A DNA stretch of 64,000 bases from Microcoleus vaginatus HSN003 (GTDB lineage Bacteria > Cyanobacteriota > Cyanobacteriia > Cyanobacteriales > Microcoleaceae), in contig NZ_CP031705.1 in assembly GCF_022701255.1 (NCBI RefSeq), positions 4,650,001 through 4,714,000 of the forward strand, read 5' to 3'. The first letter of the stretch is position 1. Every line of letters starts with the position of its first letter. A program made the translations under genes and the position numbers. The notes under the pieces are model-generated. The model did no database searches. It saw only the letters and a program-made list of their open reading frames with translations, and had not been told where the DNA came from. Below are positions 44,535 through 52,458 of this stretch, piece after piece.

Positions 44535-44981
44535 CTATTCCTCGTACAAGCCAGCTTCCTCAGTCATCTCGATTAGCTCATCCAAGAGTTGGCGGCGCTT
44601 GACTTTCCGCTGTTCCTTATAAATCATTAAATCTTGGAAAAGTATGCGCCGATGGGAACCAACTTTGATATGGGGAATTTCTCCGTTTTCCAGTAATTTT
44701 ACTAAAAATGGTCGCGATACATTCAGAATATTAGCAGCTTGCTGCGTCGTCAGTTCGCGATTGTAACGAACTATCGAAGCAGCCTGATCTGATGCCATTT
44801 CTTGTACAGCTTGACGCAGGATATTGCAGACTGATTCTGGAATTAGAATCTCTTCTCCATTACTTGTGACTAATTTGGGCTGTGCAGATTCTCGGCTGAG
44901 TAGTTGTGCTAATTGTGCTATTGATTCTTGTTCTTTTTCTGGAGGTAAAACAGACTCTGGCGATGCTTTTTGCTTCAACAT
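44535..44981 (-). CDS. Excisionase-type helix-turn-helix protein, probable antitoxin of the PIN toxin
   Basis: I choose ATG 44981 (MLKQKASPESVLPPEKEQES), with GAGAGAC upstream, giving 148 residues. The DNA-binding part is ELTTQQAANILNVSRPFLVK then LLENGEIPHIKVGSHRRILF, a MerR/excisionase-like domain. The open frame extends 58 codons further upstream to 45155, but that part is the translation of palindrome copy D and is unlikely to be protein. With the PIN gene 19 bases downstream it forms a probable toxin-antitoxin operon. Confidence 0.8.
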   Translation of the reverse strand: MLKQKASPESVLPPEKEQESIAQLAQLLSRESAQPKLVTSNGEEILIPESVCNILRQAVQEMASDQAASIVRYNRELTTQQAANILNVSRPFLVKLLENGEIPHIKVGSHRRILFQDLMIYKEQRKVKRRQLLDELIEMTEEAGLYEE

Positions 44982-45044
44982 AGCAAGTCTCTCTTTTAAT
45001 GTGTTTTTGTCTGATTTATGTAGTTTTGGACTCACTTCGAGCAA

Positions 45045-45110
45045 AGAAACCGGGTTTTTCACAAAAATATTTCGTTGCCACCAGCAGATTCGCGAAAAAA
45101 CCCGGTTTCT
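45045..45110. repeat. GAAACCGGGTTTTT palindrome, copy D
   Basis: Arms AGAAACCGGGTTTTTC and GAAAAAACCCGGTTTCT surround about 33 bases. It lies about 65 bases upstream of the chosen antitoxin start, in its promoter or leader, and has no stop in the antitoxin frame, which is why that frame appears N-terminally extended. Confidence 0.85.
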
Positions 45111-45272
45111 GGCTACCCGCGTGTAAGTCTCCGGCGCATACTCAGTTGTTTTCACGATAACACTTTCCGCGCCATAAACGCAATATCCGAAACAAACGAA
45201 ATATTCAAATTTGTATGAAGCAAGGTCGCAGTGTACATCCTTGCGGTTAGGGAAAATGAGCTTTGTATTGGC

Positions 45273-46352
45273 TTATGATTCAGACTTTTTGAGTATTCTT
45301 ACTATTTCTTCCAGCAGTTTATCTATGGCACTTGAGCAATCGACTTGAGTTGCGTTCGGGAGGGATTCGCTTTCTCTAATTTGCTCATGCAGAAAACCAT
45401 GACTTATGTGTTTTTGGATCTTTAGTCTCTGCCCCTTCATTACCTCTTTAAAAGACGTGGTGCCGCCAGAATAATTATTTTCTACTTCCTGAAAGTTTCT
45501 ACAGTTAAATATAGGAGGTACATGATCCATAATTGCACGAGTAACCATGCCAGTCGCATAATAATTTCCCTTAGAATAGTTACTATTTAGTTCCTCACAT
45601 AATTTTATAAGTTTTTTTAAATCAAATCTTGATGGTTTTGATGAAATGTCTTTAAGTTCCTGTAGTCTGCTTTCATTAATAAAAGGGGGATTGAGTGGCA
45701 CATTTAAAGCTTGATCGACCTGATTTTTTGGTTTATTTATACTCGCGATCTTCTCCACTTCAGCTATTCCTTCAAATGTAATACAAACAGCATAATTAAT
45801 AGAATCCAAATCAAATCTATGACCTAGAAAACCTTGATGTATTAAGTAGTTTGTAATACTGATAACTTGATTTTCAGATAAACCTATATCCTTAGTAATA
45901 TAACCAAGACGAATATATTTATCTGGATCGTCTGCGGTAGCTTTATAAATACAATATAGGACTTGATAACGCTTGATTTTTTGTTTTTCAACTGCGATAT
46001 CGACATTTTCGACATTTGGAGCTGACCTCAATAAACGCTCAGTGCTATCGCTCAGATTTTGAGTGACCTGCTTTTCTACTTCAGCTATTCCTTTAGATGT
46101 AATCGAAACATCATAATCAATCTCATCTCTCCATAGAGGACATGAATTATCTATTTTTATGAAATCCTGCGTGGATAAGTATTCGGAAATACTGAGAATT
46201 TCACTTTCCGGTAAATTTATAGACTTAGCAATATAAGCAAGAGAAATATTTGTCGAAGATATATTTAGAAGATCAGGAGCTTTATAAACACAATGCAAAA
46301 AATCAAAATGTTTCTTGTTTAGTTGTTCAAAATATTGACTATCGACGTTCAT
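45273..46352 (-). CDS. Duplicated winged-helix protein with a conserved C-terminal helical domain, possible defence gene
   Basis: The chosen start is ATG 46352 (MNVDSQYFEQLNKKHFDFLH), 359 residues. Two similar halves follow each other: YIAKSINLPESEILSISEYL...DFIKI near 45-70 and YITKDIGLSENQVISITNYL...GFLGH near 155-180, both followed by a sheet ending G-IAEVEK. They look like winged helices. The C-terminal ~130 residues (SRFDLKKLIKLCEELNSNYS, ATGMVTRAIMDHVPPIFNCR, HISHGFLHEQIRESE) form a domain I have seen in stand-alone and defence-linked proteins but cannot name. AT-rich relative to its neighbours, which suggests transfer. Confidence 0.55.
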   Translation of the reverse strand: MNVDSQYFEQLNKKHFDFLHCVYKAPDLLNISSTNISLAYIAKSINLPESEILSISEYLSTQDFIKIDNSCPLWRDEIDYDVSITSKGIAEVEKQVTQNLSDSTERLLRSAPNVENVDIAVEKQKIKRYQVLYCIYKATADDPDKYIRLGYITKDIGLSENQVISITNYLIHQGFLGHRFDLDSINYAVCITFEGIAEVEKIASINKPKNQVDQALNVPLNPPFINESRLQELKDISSKPSRFDLKKLIKLCEELNSNYSKGNYYATGMVTRAIMDHVPPIFNCRNFQEVENNYSGGTTSFKEVMKGQRLKIQKHISHGFLHEQIRESESLPNATQVDCSSAIDKLLEEIVRILKKSES

Positions 46353-46400
46353 AGTTAACCTCAATAAAATCTTTGTACTAGCGTTTACATTCAGTATCTC

Positions 46401-46676
46401 TCAACAGTATATTATATACTGCTTGCTTTCTACAAATATGCCCACGTCGTGCGAAGGAATCTGAAATAATCGTTCTAGATTCTTAGTTGCTGGCAATGGT
46501 TTACCTTCAGCTTGACGACTCTCGATTAGTAACTCTATTACCTCTCGTACATTGTAGATAGCTTCTTCATAAGAATCTCCGTGAGTTACCGGCTGCATTA
46601 CATCCTCAAATTCCGGCAAAAACACGACAAAGCATCGATCTTCTTCTGACCATTGGATAACAATTGTATATTTCAT
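46401..46676 (-). CDS. HicB-family protein
   Basis: From ATG 46676 the 91-residue product reads MKYTIVIQWSEEDRCFVVFL, then PEFEDVMQPVTHGDSYEEAI and NVREVIELLIESRQAEGKPL, the HicB partially degraded RNase-H-like fold. HicB proteins neutralise the RNA-binding toxin HicA, but no HicA ORF is visible on either side. It could be a solitary regulator or a remnant. Confidence 0.8.
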   Translation of the reverse strand: MKYTIVIQWSEEDRCFVVFLPEFEDVMQPVTHGDSYEEAIYNVREVIELLIESRQAEGKPLPATKNLERLFQIPSHDVGIFVESKQYIIYC

Positions 46677-46727
46677 GGTTCTGAAGTTTCGGGTTGAAAT
46701 TATAGTCCTGGACACCCTAGCCCACAA

Positions 46728-46795
46728 AGAAACCGGGTTTTTTAACTCTTATTGAGGGTTTTAAGCAAGTATTGTGGTGAAAAAACCCGGTTTCT
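46728..46795. repeat. GAAACCGGGTTTTT palindrome, copy E
   Basis: Arms AGAAACCGGGTTTTTT and AAAAAACCCGGTTTCT enclose about 36 bases. It lies between the island's last gene and purB, within the probable right-hand boundary of the island. Confidence 0.85.
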
Positions 46796-46921
46796 GGCTA
46801 CCCGTGCGATCGTCCTGAATTATTATACTCGATCGCCCGATCGCCCGAAATTCCCCCTCCCGACTGAAGACGGATGCTTCGCAGATGTACAATAAGACGA
46901 TCGCATTCCCCAACTCCCACC

Positions 46922-48217
46922 GTGATAGAGCGCTACACTTTGCCCGAAATGGGCAACATCTGGACTGAAACCGCCAAGCTTAAAACCTGGCTGCAAGTAG
47001 AAATCGCTGTCTGCGAAGCTCAAGCCGAACTCGGCTACATCCCCGCCGCCGCAGTCGAAGAAATCAAAGCTAAGGCTAATTTTGACCCCAAACGAGTCCT
47101 CGAAATTGAAGCCGAAGTCCGCCACGACATGATCGCTTTCTTGACAAATGTCAACGAATATGTAGGCGATGCCGGACGCTACATCCACCTCGGCTTAACC
47201 AGTTCCGATGTGCTCGATACCGCTTTGGCGCTGCAATTAGTCGCCAGCGTCAATATCTTGTTAGAACGTGTCGAAGAATTGAGTCAAGCTATTCGCTATC
47301 AGGCTCAACAGCATCGCAATACCGTCATGGTTGGCCGATCGCACGGAATTCACGCCGAACCCATCACCTTTGGCTTTAAACTAGCAGGATGGCTGGCCGA
47401 AGTCTTTCGCAACCGCGCCCGATTGGTGAATTTGCGATCGTCCATTGCAGTCGGCAAAATCTCCGGCGCAGTCGGAACCTATGCTAATATCGATCCGCGA
47501 ATTGAAGCGATCGCCTGTCAAAACCTCGGACTCGAACCCGATACCGCATCGACTCAAGTCATTTCGCGCGATCGACACGCCGAATACGTCCAAACCTTAG
47601 CACTGTTAGCAGCATCGATCGAGCGTTTTGCAGTAGAAATCCGCAACCTGCAACGCACCGACGTTCTCGAAGTCGAAGAATTCTTTTCCAAAGGGCAAAA
47701 AGGCTCATCCGCCATGCCCCACAAACGCAACCCGATTCGATCGGAAAGACTCACAGGAATGGCGAGAATCGTCCGCGCCAACGCCGTCGCCGCCTTAGAA
47801 AATGTGGCGCTTTGGCACGAACGAGACATCTCTCACAGTTCCGTAGAACGGATGATTTTGCCCGACAGTTCTACAGTAACTCACTTCATGTTAGTAGAAA
47901 CGACAGACTTAGTAAAACACCTGCTAGTCTATCCCGAAAACATGAAACAAAACATGAACCTTTACGGCGGAGTCATCTTCAGCCAGCGGGTGATGTTAGC
48001 CTTAGTAGAAAAAGGCACGAGTCGCGAAGACGCATACAAAATTGTGCAATCTTGTGCTCACGAAGCTTGGAACAAACCGGGCGGCAATTTCTACAATTTA
48101 ATTGCTAAGGACGATCGGGTAACAGCTAAGATGACCACCAAAGAAATTGATGATTGTTTCGATCCGCAGTATCAATTGAGGCACTTAGATTTAGTGTATC
48201 AGCGCTTGGGAATTTGA
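46922..48217 (+). CDS. purB: Adenylosuccinate lyase
   Basis: I choose GTG 46922 (read as MIERYTLPEMGNIWTETAKL), giving 431 residues, the normal length; the longer frame to 46874 is not conserved-looking. PurB cleaves adenylosuccinate and SAICAR in purine synthesis. Landmarks are GRSHGIHAEPITFGFKLAGW and the signature loop GSSAMPHKRNPIRSERLTG. The gene is intact. About 72 bases covering its upstream region and first codons have a decayed second copy at 42653, on the other side of the defence-like island. Confidence 0.95.
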   Translation: MIERYTLPEMGNIWTETAKLKTWLQVEIAVCEAQAELGYIPAAAVEEIKAKANFDPKRVLEIEAEVRHDMIAFLTNVNEYVGDAGRYIHLGLTSSDVLDTALALQLVASVNILLERVEELSQAIRYQAQQHRNTVMVGRSHGIHAEPITFGFKLAGWLAEVFRNRARLVNLRSSIAVGKISGAVGTYANIDPRIEAIACQNLGLEPDTASTQVISRDRHAEYVQTLALLAASIERFAVEIRNLQRTDVLEVEEFFSKGQKGSSAMPHKRNPIRSERLTGMARIVRANAVAALENVALWHERDISHSSVERMILPDSSTVTHFMLVETTDLVKHLLVYPENMKQNMNLYGGVIFSQRVMLALVEKGTSREDAYKIVQSCAHEAWNKPGGNFYNLIAKDDRVTAKMTTKEIDDCFDPQYQLRHLDLVYQRLGI

Positions 48218-48286
48218 GGACAATTAACAATTAAAAATGACTCAGAGAGAGAAGAGAGCGAGCGTTCTCGCGCTTGTCCCACAGTC

Positions 48287-48560
48287 CGCCGGGGGTTTTA
48301 ACCCCCGTCTCATAGCTAAAGTCGGTTAAAACTGAGATGTTGCACCATTCTCGCTTAACAGGCAAGATGCCTGTTCCACAATAAAATTGATCTCTTGTGG
48401 AACAGGCATCTTGCCTGTTCCTAAACAAATAATTGATATTGGTTCAATATCTCAGTTAAAACCGACTGAAAGACTCATAAAATAAAAGTTTTAGAGAAAT
48501 ATTTCAGTCCTCTTCAGAGGACTTTAGCTATGAGACAGGGGTTGAAACCCCTGTCGGTCG
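48287..48560. repeat. MITE-like element copy 5 nested in a larger palindrome
   Basis: The MITE core is 48334-48453 (GAGATGTTGCACCATTCTC to ATATCTC), extended by arms GTCGGTTAAAACT and AGTTAAAACCGAC. Outside it, GTCTCATAGCTAAAGTC at ~48307-48323 pairs with GACTTTAGCTATGAGAC at ~48521-48537, and GGGGGTTTTAACCCCC and CAGGGGTTGAAACCCCTG form small hairpins at the ends. The 395-base gap between purB and the VanX-type gene is thus almost all palindrome. Confidence 0.8.
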
Positions 48561-48612
48561 GGCCGACTGGCAGACAAGACGAAAAACGCGAAAATCCCCG
48601 AAAATATGAATT

Positions 48613-49374
48613 GTGAAAAGCCATATAAAACCTCAAATTAACAGAGTTATGAAAATTAGTCGATTTACAAAATATCTAATTGTATTCATCCTCGTATTAC
48701 TATCTACAACCACACTGAATTATACAACGTCGATTCGCGCCCAGGAGCCGCCACAAGTGCAAATTACCCAACCAGAACAAAACCCAGTAGTACCTGAAAG
48801 TATTTTCATGAGTCAACTTCCCAGTTCGGCGCGACTGGTTGACATCCGCACCGTAAATCCCAACATTCGGCTCGATATCCGATACGCCACTACTAACAAT
48901 TTCTTGAAACGAAAACTTTACCCTATATCGAAATGCGCCTTAAGAAGTTCTGTTGCTCAACAGTTAGGGCTAGTTCAAACAGATTTGGAAAAAATCGGAT
49001 TGGGTTTGAAAGTTTACGATTGCTACAGACCTTTCTCTGTCACTAAACAAATGTGGCAAGCTTGGCCAGATCCGCGCTATGTTGCTAATCCTGCTAGGGG
49101 TTCGCGACACAATCGCGGTGCTGCTATTGATTTGACTTTAGTCGATCGCACTGGCAAAGAATTAGAAATGCCCACACCTTACGATGATTTTACCGAAAAA
49201 GCTCACGGAGATTATCAAGGCGGCAGCGCGGAATCTCGGAAAAATCGTCAAGTGCTTAAGAATGCGATGAAAAAACACGGATTTATGAGTATCACAACCG
49301 AATGGTGGCACTTTGATTCGGAAGATTGGCAGAAATTTGCGATTCTTGATATATCGCTTGGGGCGATTCCTTAA
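48613..49374 (+). CDS. D-Ala-D-Ala dipeptidase (VanX/DdpX-type), exported
   Basis: The frame starts at GTG 48613, with ATG 48649 (MKISRFTKYLIVFILVLL) as a plausible alternative that begins right at the signal peptide. The mature enzyme has LVDIRTVNPNIRLDIRYATT, the zinc ligands in GSRHNRGAAIDLTL (His, Asp) and TEWWHFD (catalytic Glu and His), as in VanX. It would trim peptidoglycan-type dipeptides in the periplasm. No van or ddp genes are nearby, so a general cell-wall role is likelier than vancomycin resistance. Confidence 0.88.
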   Translation: MKSHIKPQINRVMKISRFTKYLIVFILVLLSTTTLNYTTSIRAQEPPQVQITQPEQNPVVPESIFMSQLPSSARLVDIRTVNPNIRLDIRYATTNNFLKRKLYPISKCALRSSVAQQLGLVQTDLEKIGLGLKVYDCYRPFSVTKQMWQAWPDPRYVANPARGSRHNRGAAIDLTLVDRTGKELEMPTPYDDFTEKAHGDYQGGSAESRKNRQVLKNAMKKHGFMSITTEWWHFDSEDWQKFAILDISLGAIP

Positions 49375-49543
49375 TTCTACTATTTATTAATAGTCGCAGA
49401 TCCAGGTAGGGCACGGCAGTGCTCATTCGTGACAACTTAAGACTGAAACCCTTGATAAATCTCGCAATTAGCTCAGTCTAGATCCCCCTAAATCCCCCTT
49501 AAGAAGGGGGACTTTGAGAAGACTCTTATCCCCCCTTATTAAG

Positions 49544-50971
49544 CTATGCCTTACTCACATCTTTCTTAACAAAATCAGGCTTGACATCCGGGGGGGAATG
49601 GGTGGAAACTAATTTCCATGTACCAGCAATGTCATGCAAACGTTGCCAGCCTCGCCACAGGGTCTTGACACCCGGTTCACCATCACATGAACGTCCTAAA
49701 AATCCACCTAATTTTGCAATCCAACGAATGCAATTACTTAAAGTTGGGGGTGATTCACTAGGGATAGGAGTCCCATGAATTGTGCAGTAAAGTGCTTGCC
49801 ATTCATGGGTTTCGAGAATGGTGTCCCCTCCCAGCTCAGGATGATGACGAGATTCGTAAATCATCCACAATAACCGCCATGCCACAATTGTGTAGGTTGA
49901 GATTGCCCGTTCGATGCGCTCGGCAGTTTCTAATTGTAGCTGTTCTAAACCGCATCCACTTTTAAGAACGTAATGATAGCGTTCGATTAACCAACGGTAA
50001 CTGTACCAGCGTAAGCACTGGACAAGATCAGAGAAACCATTAATGGGCAAGGTGGTCAATAACAACCAGCTTACAGGCTTCTCTGTGGTCGGTGGGTTGT
50101 TTTCACTAGCCAGAATCACTTGCACTGTCAGCGGCTGTAAATTTTGGTGGTGAGGGTGGCTTTGAGGAGGTAGAATTTCGACTGTTGTAGCCTGCAGGTT
50201 CAGAGTCGCTTTACGAGCTTCTCGCTGCGGATTAGCTCGCAATTCCAAGTCCAGTTGTCCGGCGATCGGTACTTTGGCGATCGCACCTTGTAGTCGCTCT
50301 ACTTCTTTTGTACCATCAGAGTTCTTGACTTGACGGTTGTGATAGGCGCGAATTAACAACTGAGAATTCTCAGGTCTTTCAGTCGCTAAAAAGTCATAGA
50401 TGTCGGCTTCGCGATCGGCTACCGTTAGTACAGTAATTGATTCTGGCATCACCTTCTGGGTCGCATCAAGAGCTGTTAACCAACGTTGGCTTTCTTTGTC
50501 TTTGGTTTCGGTTTGATTTCTGGAATGCTTCTTACCAATAGTCGCAGGATCTCGCGCCCATACTTGTTGGTGCAACACTCCTAATGGTACTCCATTGGCA
50601 GAGCTACAAAATACTGAGTGAACTTTCAGACCCCGACTGGTGGCACTATCCAAGTGTCCCATTCCTTTCTTGCTGGGATGGTGGGTGAAATTCAGTTCTG
50701 TGGTGTCCTGAATCGCCAGAACCATTGGGTGTACTTTGATTCGTTCGATGGTACTTCTTTGGTGGGCTTGGCGAATCGCATCTGACGAGACTCGTGGAGA
50801 TGACCAAAAGTCATAAGCCCCTTGGGTGGCTGCCCAATCCCCTGATGCTTGTGGCACAGTGGCATGGGGCTGTGAGGCTAAGTCTGAGACAATTCGCACC
50901 AGTCTTTTCTGGCGACGCCGATCGCCTAAACAAGCAAATTGTAGTTCTGCTACTGCCCATTCTGCCGTCAT
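49544..50971 (-). CDS. IS4-family (IS50 group) transposase
   Basis: The 475 residues begin with a Tn5-like DNA-binding region (ELQFACLGDRRRQKRLVRIV, SDLASQPHATVPQASGDWAA). Catalytic acids are the Asp in LAIQDTTELNFTH, the Asp in VADREADIYDF, and the Glu in the perfect Y-2-R-3-E-6-K signature YSYRWLIERYHYVLK. The stop codon TAG is the last three bases of the element, so the final ~10 residues are encoded within the terminal inverted repeat. Confidence 0.93.
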   Translation of the reverse strand: MTAEWAVAELQFACLGDRRRQKRLVRIVSDLASQPHATVPQASGDWAATQGAYDFWSSPRVSSDAIRQAHQRSTIERIKVHPMVLAIQDTTELNFTHHPSKKGMGHLDSATSRGLKVHSVFCSSANGVPLGVLHQQVWARDPATIGKKHSRNQTETKDKESQRWLTALDATQKVMPESITVLTVADREADIYDFLATERPENSQLLIRAYHNRQVKNSDGTKEVERLQGAIAKVPIAGQLDLELRANPQREARKATLNLQATTVEILPPQSHPHHQNLQPLTVQVILASENNPPTTEKPVSWLLLTTLPINGFSDLVQCLRWYSYRWLIERYHYVLKSGCGLEQLQLETAERIERAISTYTIVAWRLLWMIYESRHHPELGGDTILETHEWQALYCTIHGTPIPSESPPTLSNCIRWIAKLGGFLGRSCDGEPGVKTLWRGWQRLHDIAGTWKLVSTHSPPDVKPDFVKKDVSKA

Positions 50972-51119
50972 AGTTCCTCACTCGCCTCTGATACCGTAAT
51001 TTCAGGCTTACTTGATTCGGTTCCTGGTTGTCAATCCTACTCCAAGGGAGCGAGCGCCCGGAGGTCGCTCCGGCTTGAGCCGGAGCGCCTTTGTTAAGAA
51101 AGATGTGAGTAAGGCATAG
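49544..51119 (-). mobile_element. Complete IS4-family insertion sequence (1576 bp)
   Basis: The element has perfect 30-bp terminal inverted repeats starting CTATGCCTTACTCACATCTT at 49544 and ending with the complement at 51119. A 9-bp target duplication with one mismatch flanks it, matching the IS4/IS50 group. It carries one intact transposase gene, and the ~150 bases before that gene include a hairpin rich in CGGAGCG/CGCTCCG. It landed in a palindromic repeat without breaking a gene. Intact ends and gene suggest it may still be active. Confidence 0.92.
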
Positions 51120-51237
51120 CTTCTTAAGGGGGGCTAGGGGGGATCTGAGCTTAATACTCAAACAGCAGTCTGTGATTGGGTTTGATGTTAAGTTGTCACC
51201 AATGGGTACTGCCCTGTCCCTACAGATGTCAGGAAAA

Positions 51238-52080
51238 TTATCGCAATTTTACCGAAAATTCGTATTCGTATCCCCGGAAATTTGAGTGTAATTGTAATGT
51301 GTAATTGCCTGTTACTGGCATTTTTCCAGTCCACTCTGTTTCATTGTCCTGATAAGGATCTCCGGCTAAAAGTTTGCCACGGGGAGTTATAATTTGCGGG
51401 AAAACTTCTTGCCGATTCCTCACAGTCATTGTTTGACCTTTGCGGGCGCGAATCCGGTAAGAGTGGCTGCCGCCGCCGATAATTCGACCTTTGACGATCG
51501 CCTCATCTCCTCCCGGTCGAAAATTAATCTGCTGGTTGATGTTAGAACAACTGCTTTCGGTGCGTCTTTTCGCAACCCAACCGGGAACTGGATCGGTAAT
51601 TCGCAACCAACCGTTTTGTTCTTCGGCAACTGAAACAAAGGTATTATTTTTAAGTTTTCCTACTATGTTGCTGCCCCTTACTTGGGGGATCGATCGCACA
51701 TTTAGCGGTGGATTCTGATCGCTGACTACAGCCTGGCTGATTTTGCAACCCGAATTTGGCGGTGTGACAACTACTGGCCGAACTTTTCGCCCAGAGACTC
51801 CTGCAACTAGCGAGGATTGAACAGCCGGGGTTTTTGCAGGTTGGGGTTGGGATTTCGGAGATTCTGCAGCCTGGGTTTGTGCTTGCAAAGGTTCTGGTTG
51901 CCGAGATTCGGGATTGTTCGTCGGCGCTGCAATCTGGTTTCTGGTGGATGCCGGAGATTCAGTGAGGGGAGGATGGGATTGTTTCATCGTACCCGACTGT
52001 ATAGTTGCAGCAGCCACTCCCACCGCTGTTGCCAGTCCTGCTAAGCTTACTGTGATGATTTGACCCTTGGTAAATGACAT
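51238..52080 (-). CDS. Exported protein with SH3-like domain
   Basis: The 280-residue protein has a signal or anchor helix (GQIITVSLAGLATAVGVAAA), a Pro/Gln-rich linker to about residue 100, then a bacterial SH3 domain (LNVRSIPQVRGSNIVGKLKN, then GWLRITDPVPGWV, with cysteines on both sides). The C-terminal ~85 residues (GGGSHSYRIRARKGQTMTVR ... GNYTLQLHSNFRGYEYEFSV) form a beta domain. It is probably periplasmic, binding the cell wall. Confidence 0.75.
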   Translation of the reverse strand: MSFTKGQIITVSLAGLATAVGVAAATIQSGTMKQSHPPLTESPASTRNQIAAPTNNPESRQPEPLQAQTQAAESPKSQPQPAKTPAVQSSLVAGVSGRKVRPVVVTPPNSGCKISQAVVSDQNPPLNVRSIPQVRGSNIVGKLKNNTFVSVAEEQNGWLRITDPVPGWVAKRRTESSCSNINQQINFRPGGDEAIVKGRIIGGGSHSYRIRARKGQTMTVRNRQEVFPQIITPRGKLLAGDPYQDNETEWTGKMPVTGNYTLQLHSNFRGYEYEFSVKLR

Positions 52081-52458
52081 AAAAAACCCTCTCTGTATCT
52101 ATACTAATAATTTTTGTTTGGGAGTTGAGGCGAGGGAGCATCTCATATTTGTAAAAACACTTCTTCTTCCTCCTTCCTTCTGACTCTTTCCTCCTGACTC
52201 CTGGCTCCTGACTCCTAACTCCAATTTCTAGCTTGGCTGCTTTCATTGAGATGCTCCTTGGGGCGATCGCCAGTTAATTTATAGTCGAAATACCTAGTGC
52301 GGCCCACAGGGTCAGGATTTTTAGATAAAATTTCAGATCCATAATTGCCGCAATAATTTGAGTCAATATATACTGGACGCCTATACTGATGGTAATCTTG
52401 CTCTGGGGTATTTGCGCGCAAATTTGCGAAGGTAAGCGTTCAGCGCGAGGTACATAAA
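52081..52458. other. Intergenic region with pyrimidine-rich tandem repeat
   Basis: The 378-base gap between two divergent genes contains a pyrimidine-rich tract at about 52159-52222 with repeated CTCCTGACTCCTGG/CTAACTCC units. I see no gene. Both flanking genes must be transcribed from here. Confidence 0.5.

Larger units (their letters stand above)
49481..51145. repeat. CCCCCTTA-type palindrome split by an insertion sequence
   Basis: The left part (49481-49543) reads GATCCCCCTAAATCCCCC... up to CCCCCTTATTAAG. The right part (51120-51145) reads CTTCTTAAGGGGGGCTAGG and GGATC. Joined without the insertion they rebuild a palindrome of the type at 29.6 kb. The 9 bases before (CTTATTAAG) and after (CTTCTTAAG) the element differ at one position and look like the target duplication. 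Confidence 0.85.

Noticed and set aside
31487-46795. GAAACCGGGTTTTT palindromes as a CRISPR array
   Set aside because: Copies are kilobases apart with no regular spacers and no cas genes in the window.
48613-49374. VanX-type gene as vancomycin resistance
   Set aside because: There are no vanH, vanA or regulator genes; a general peptidoglycan dipeptidase explains it.
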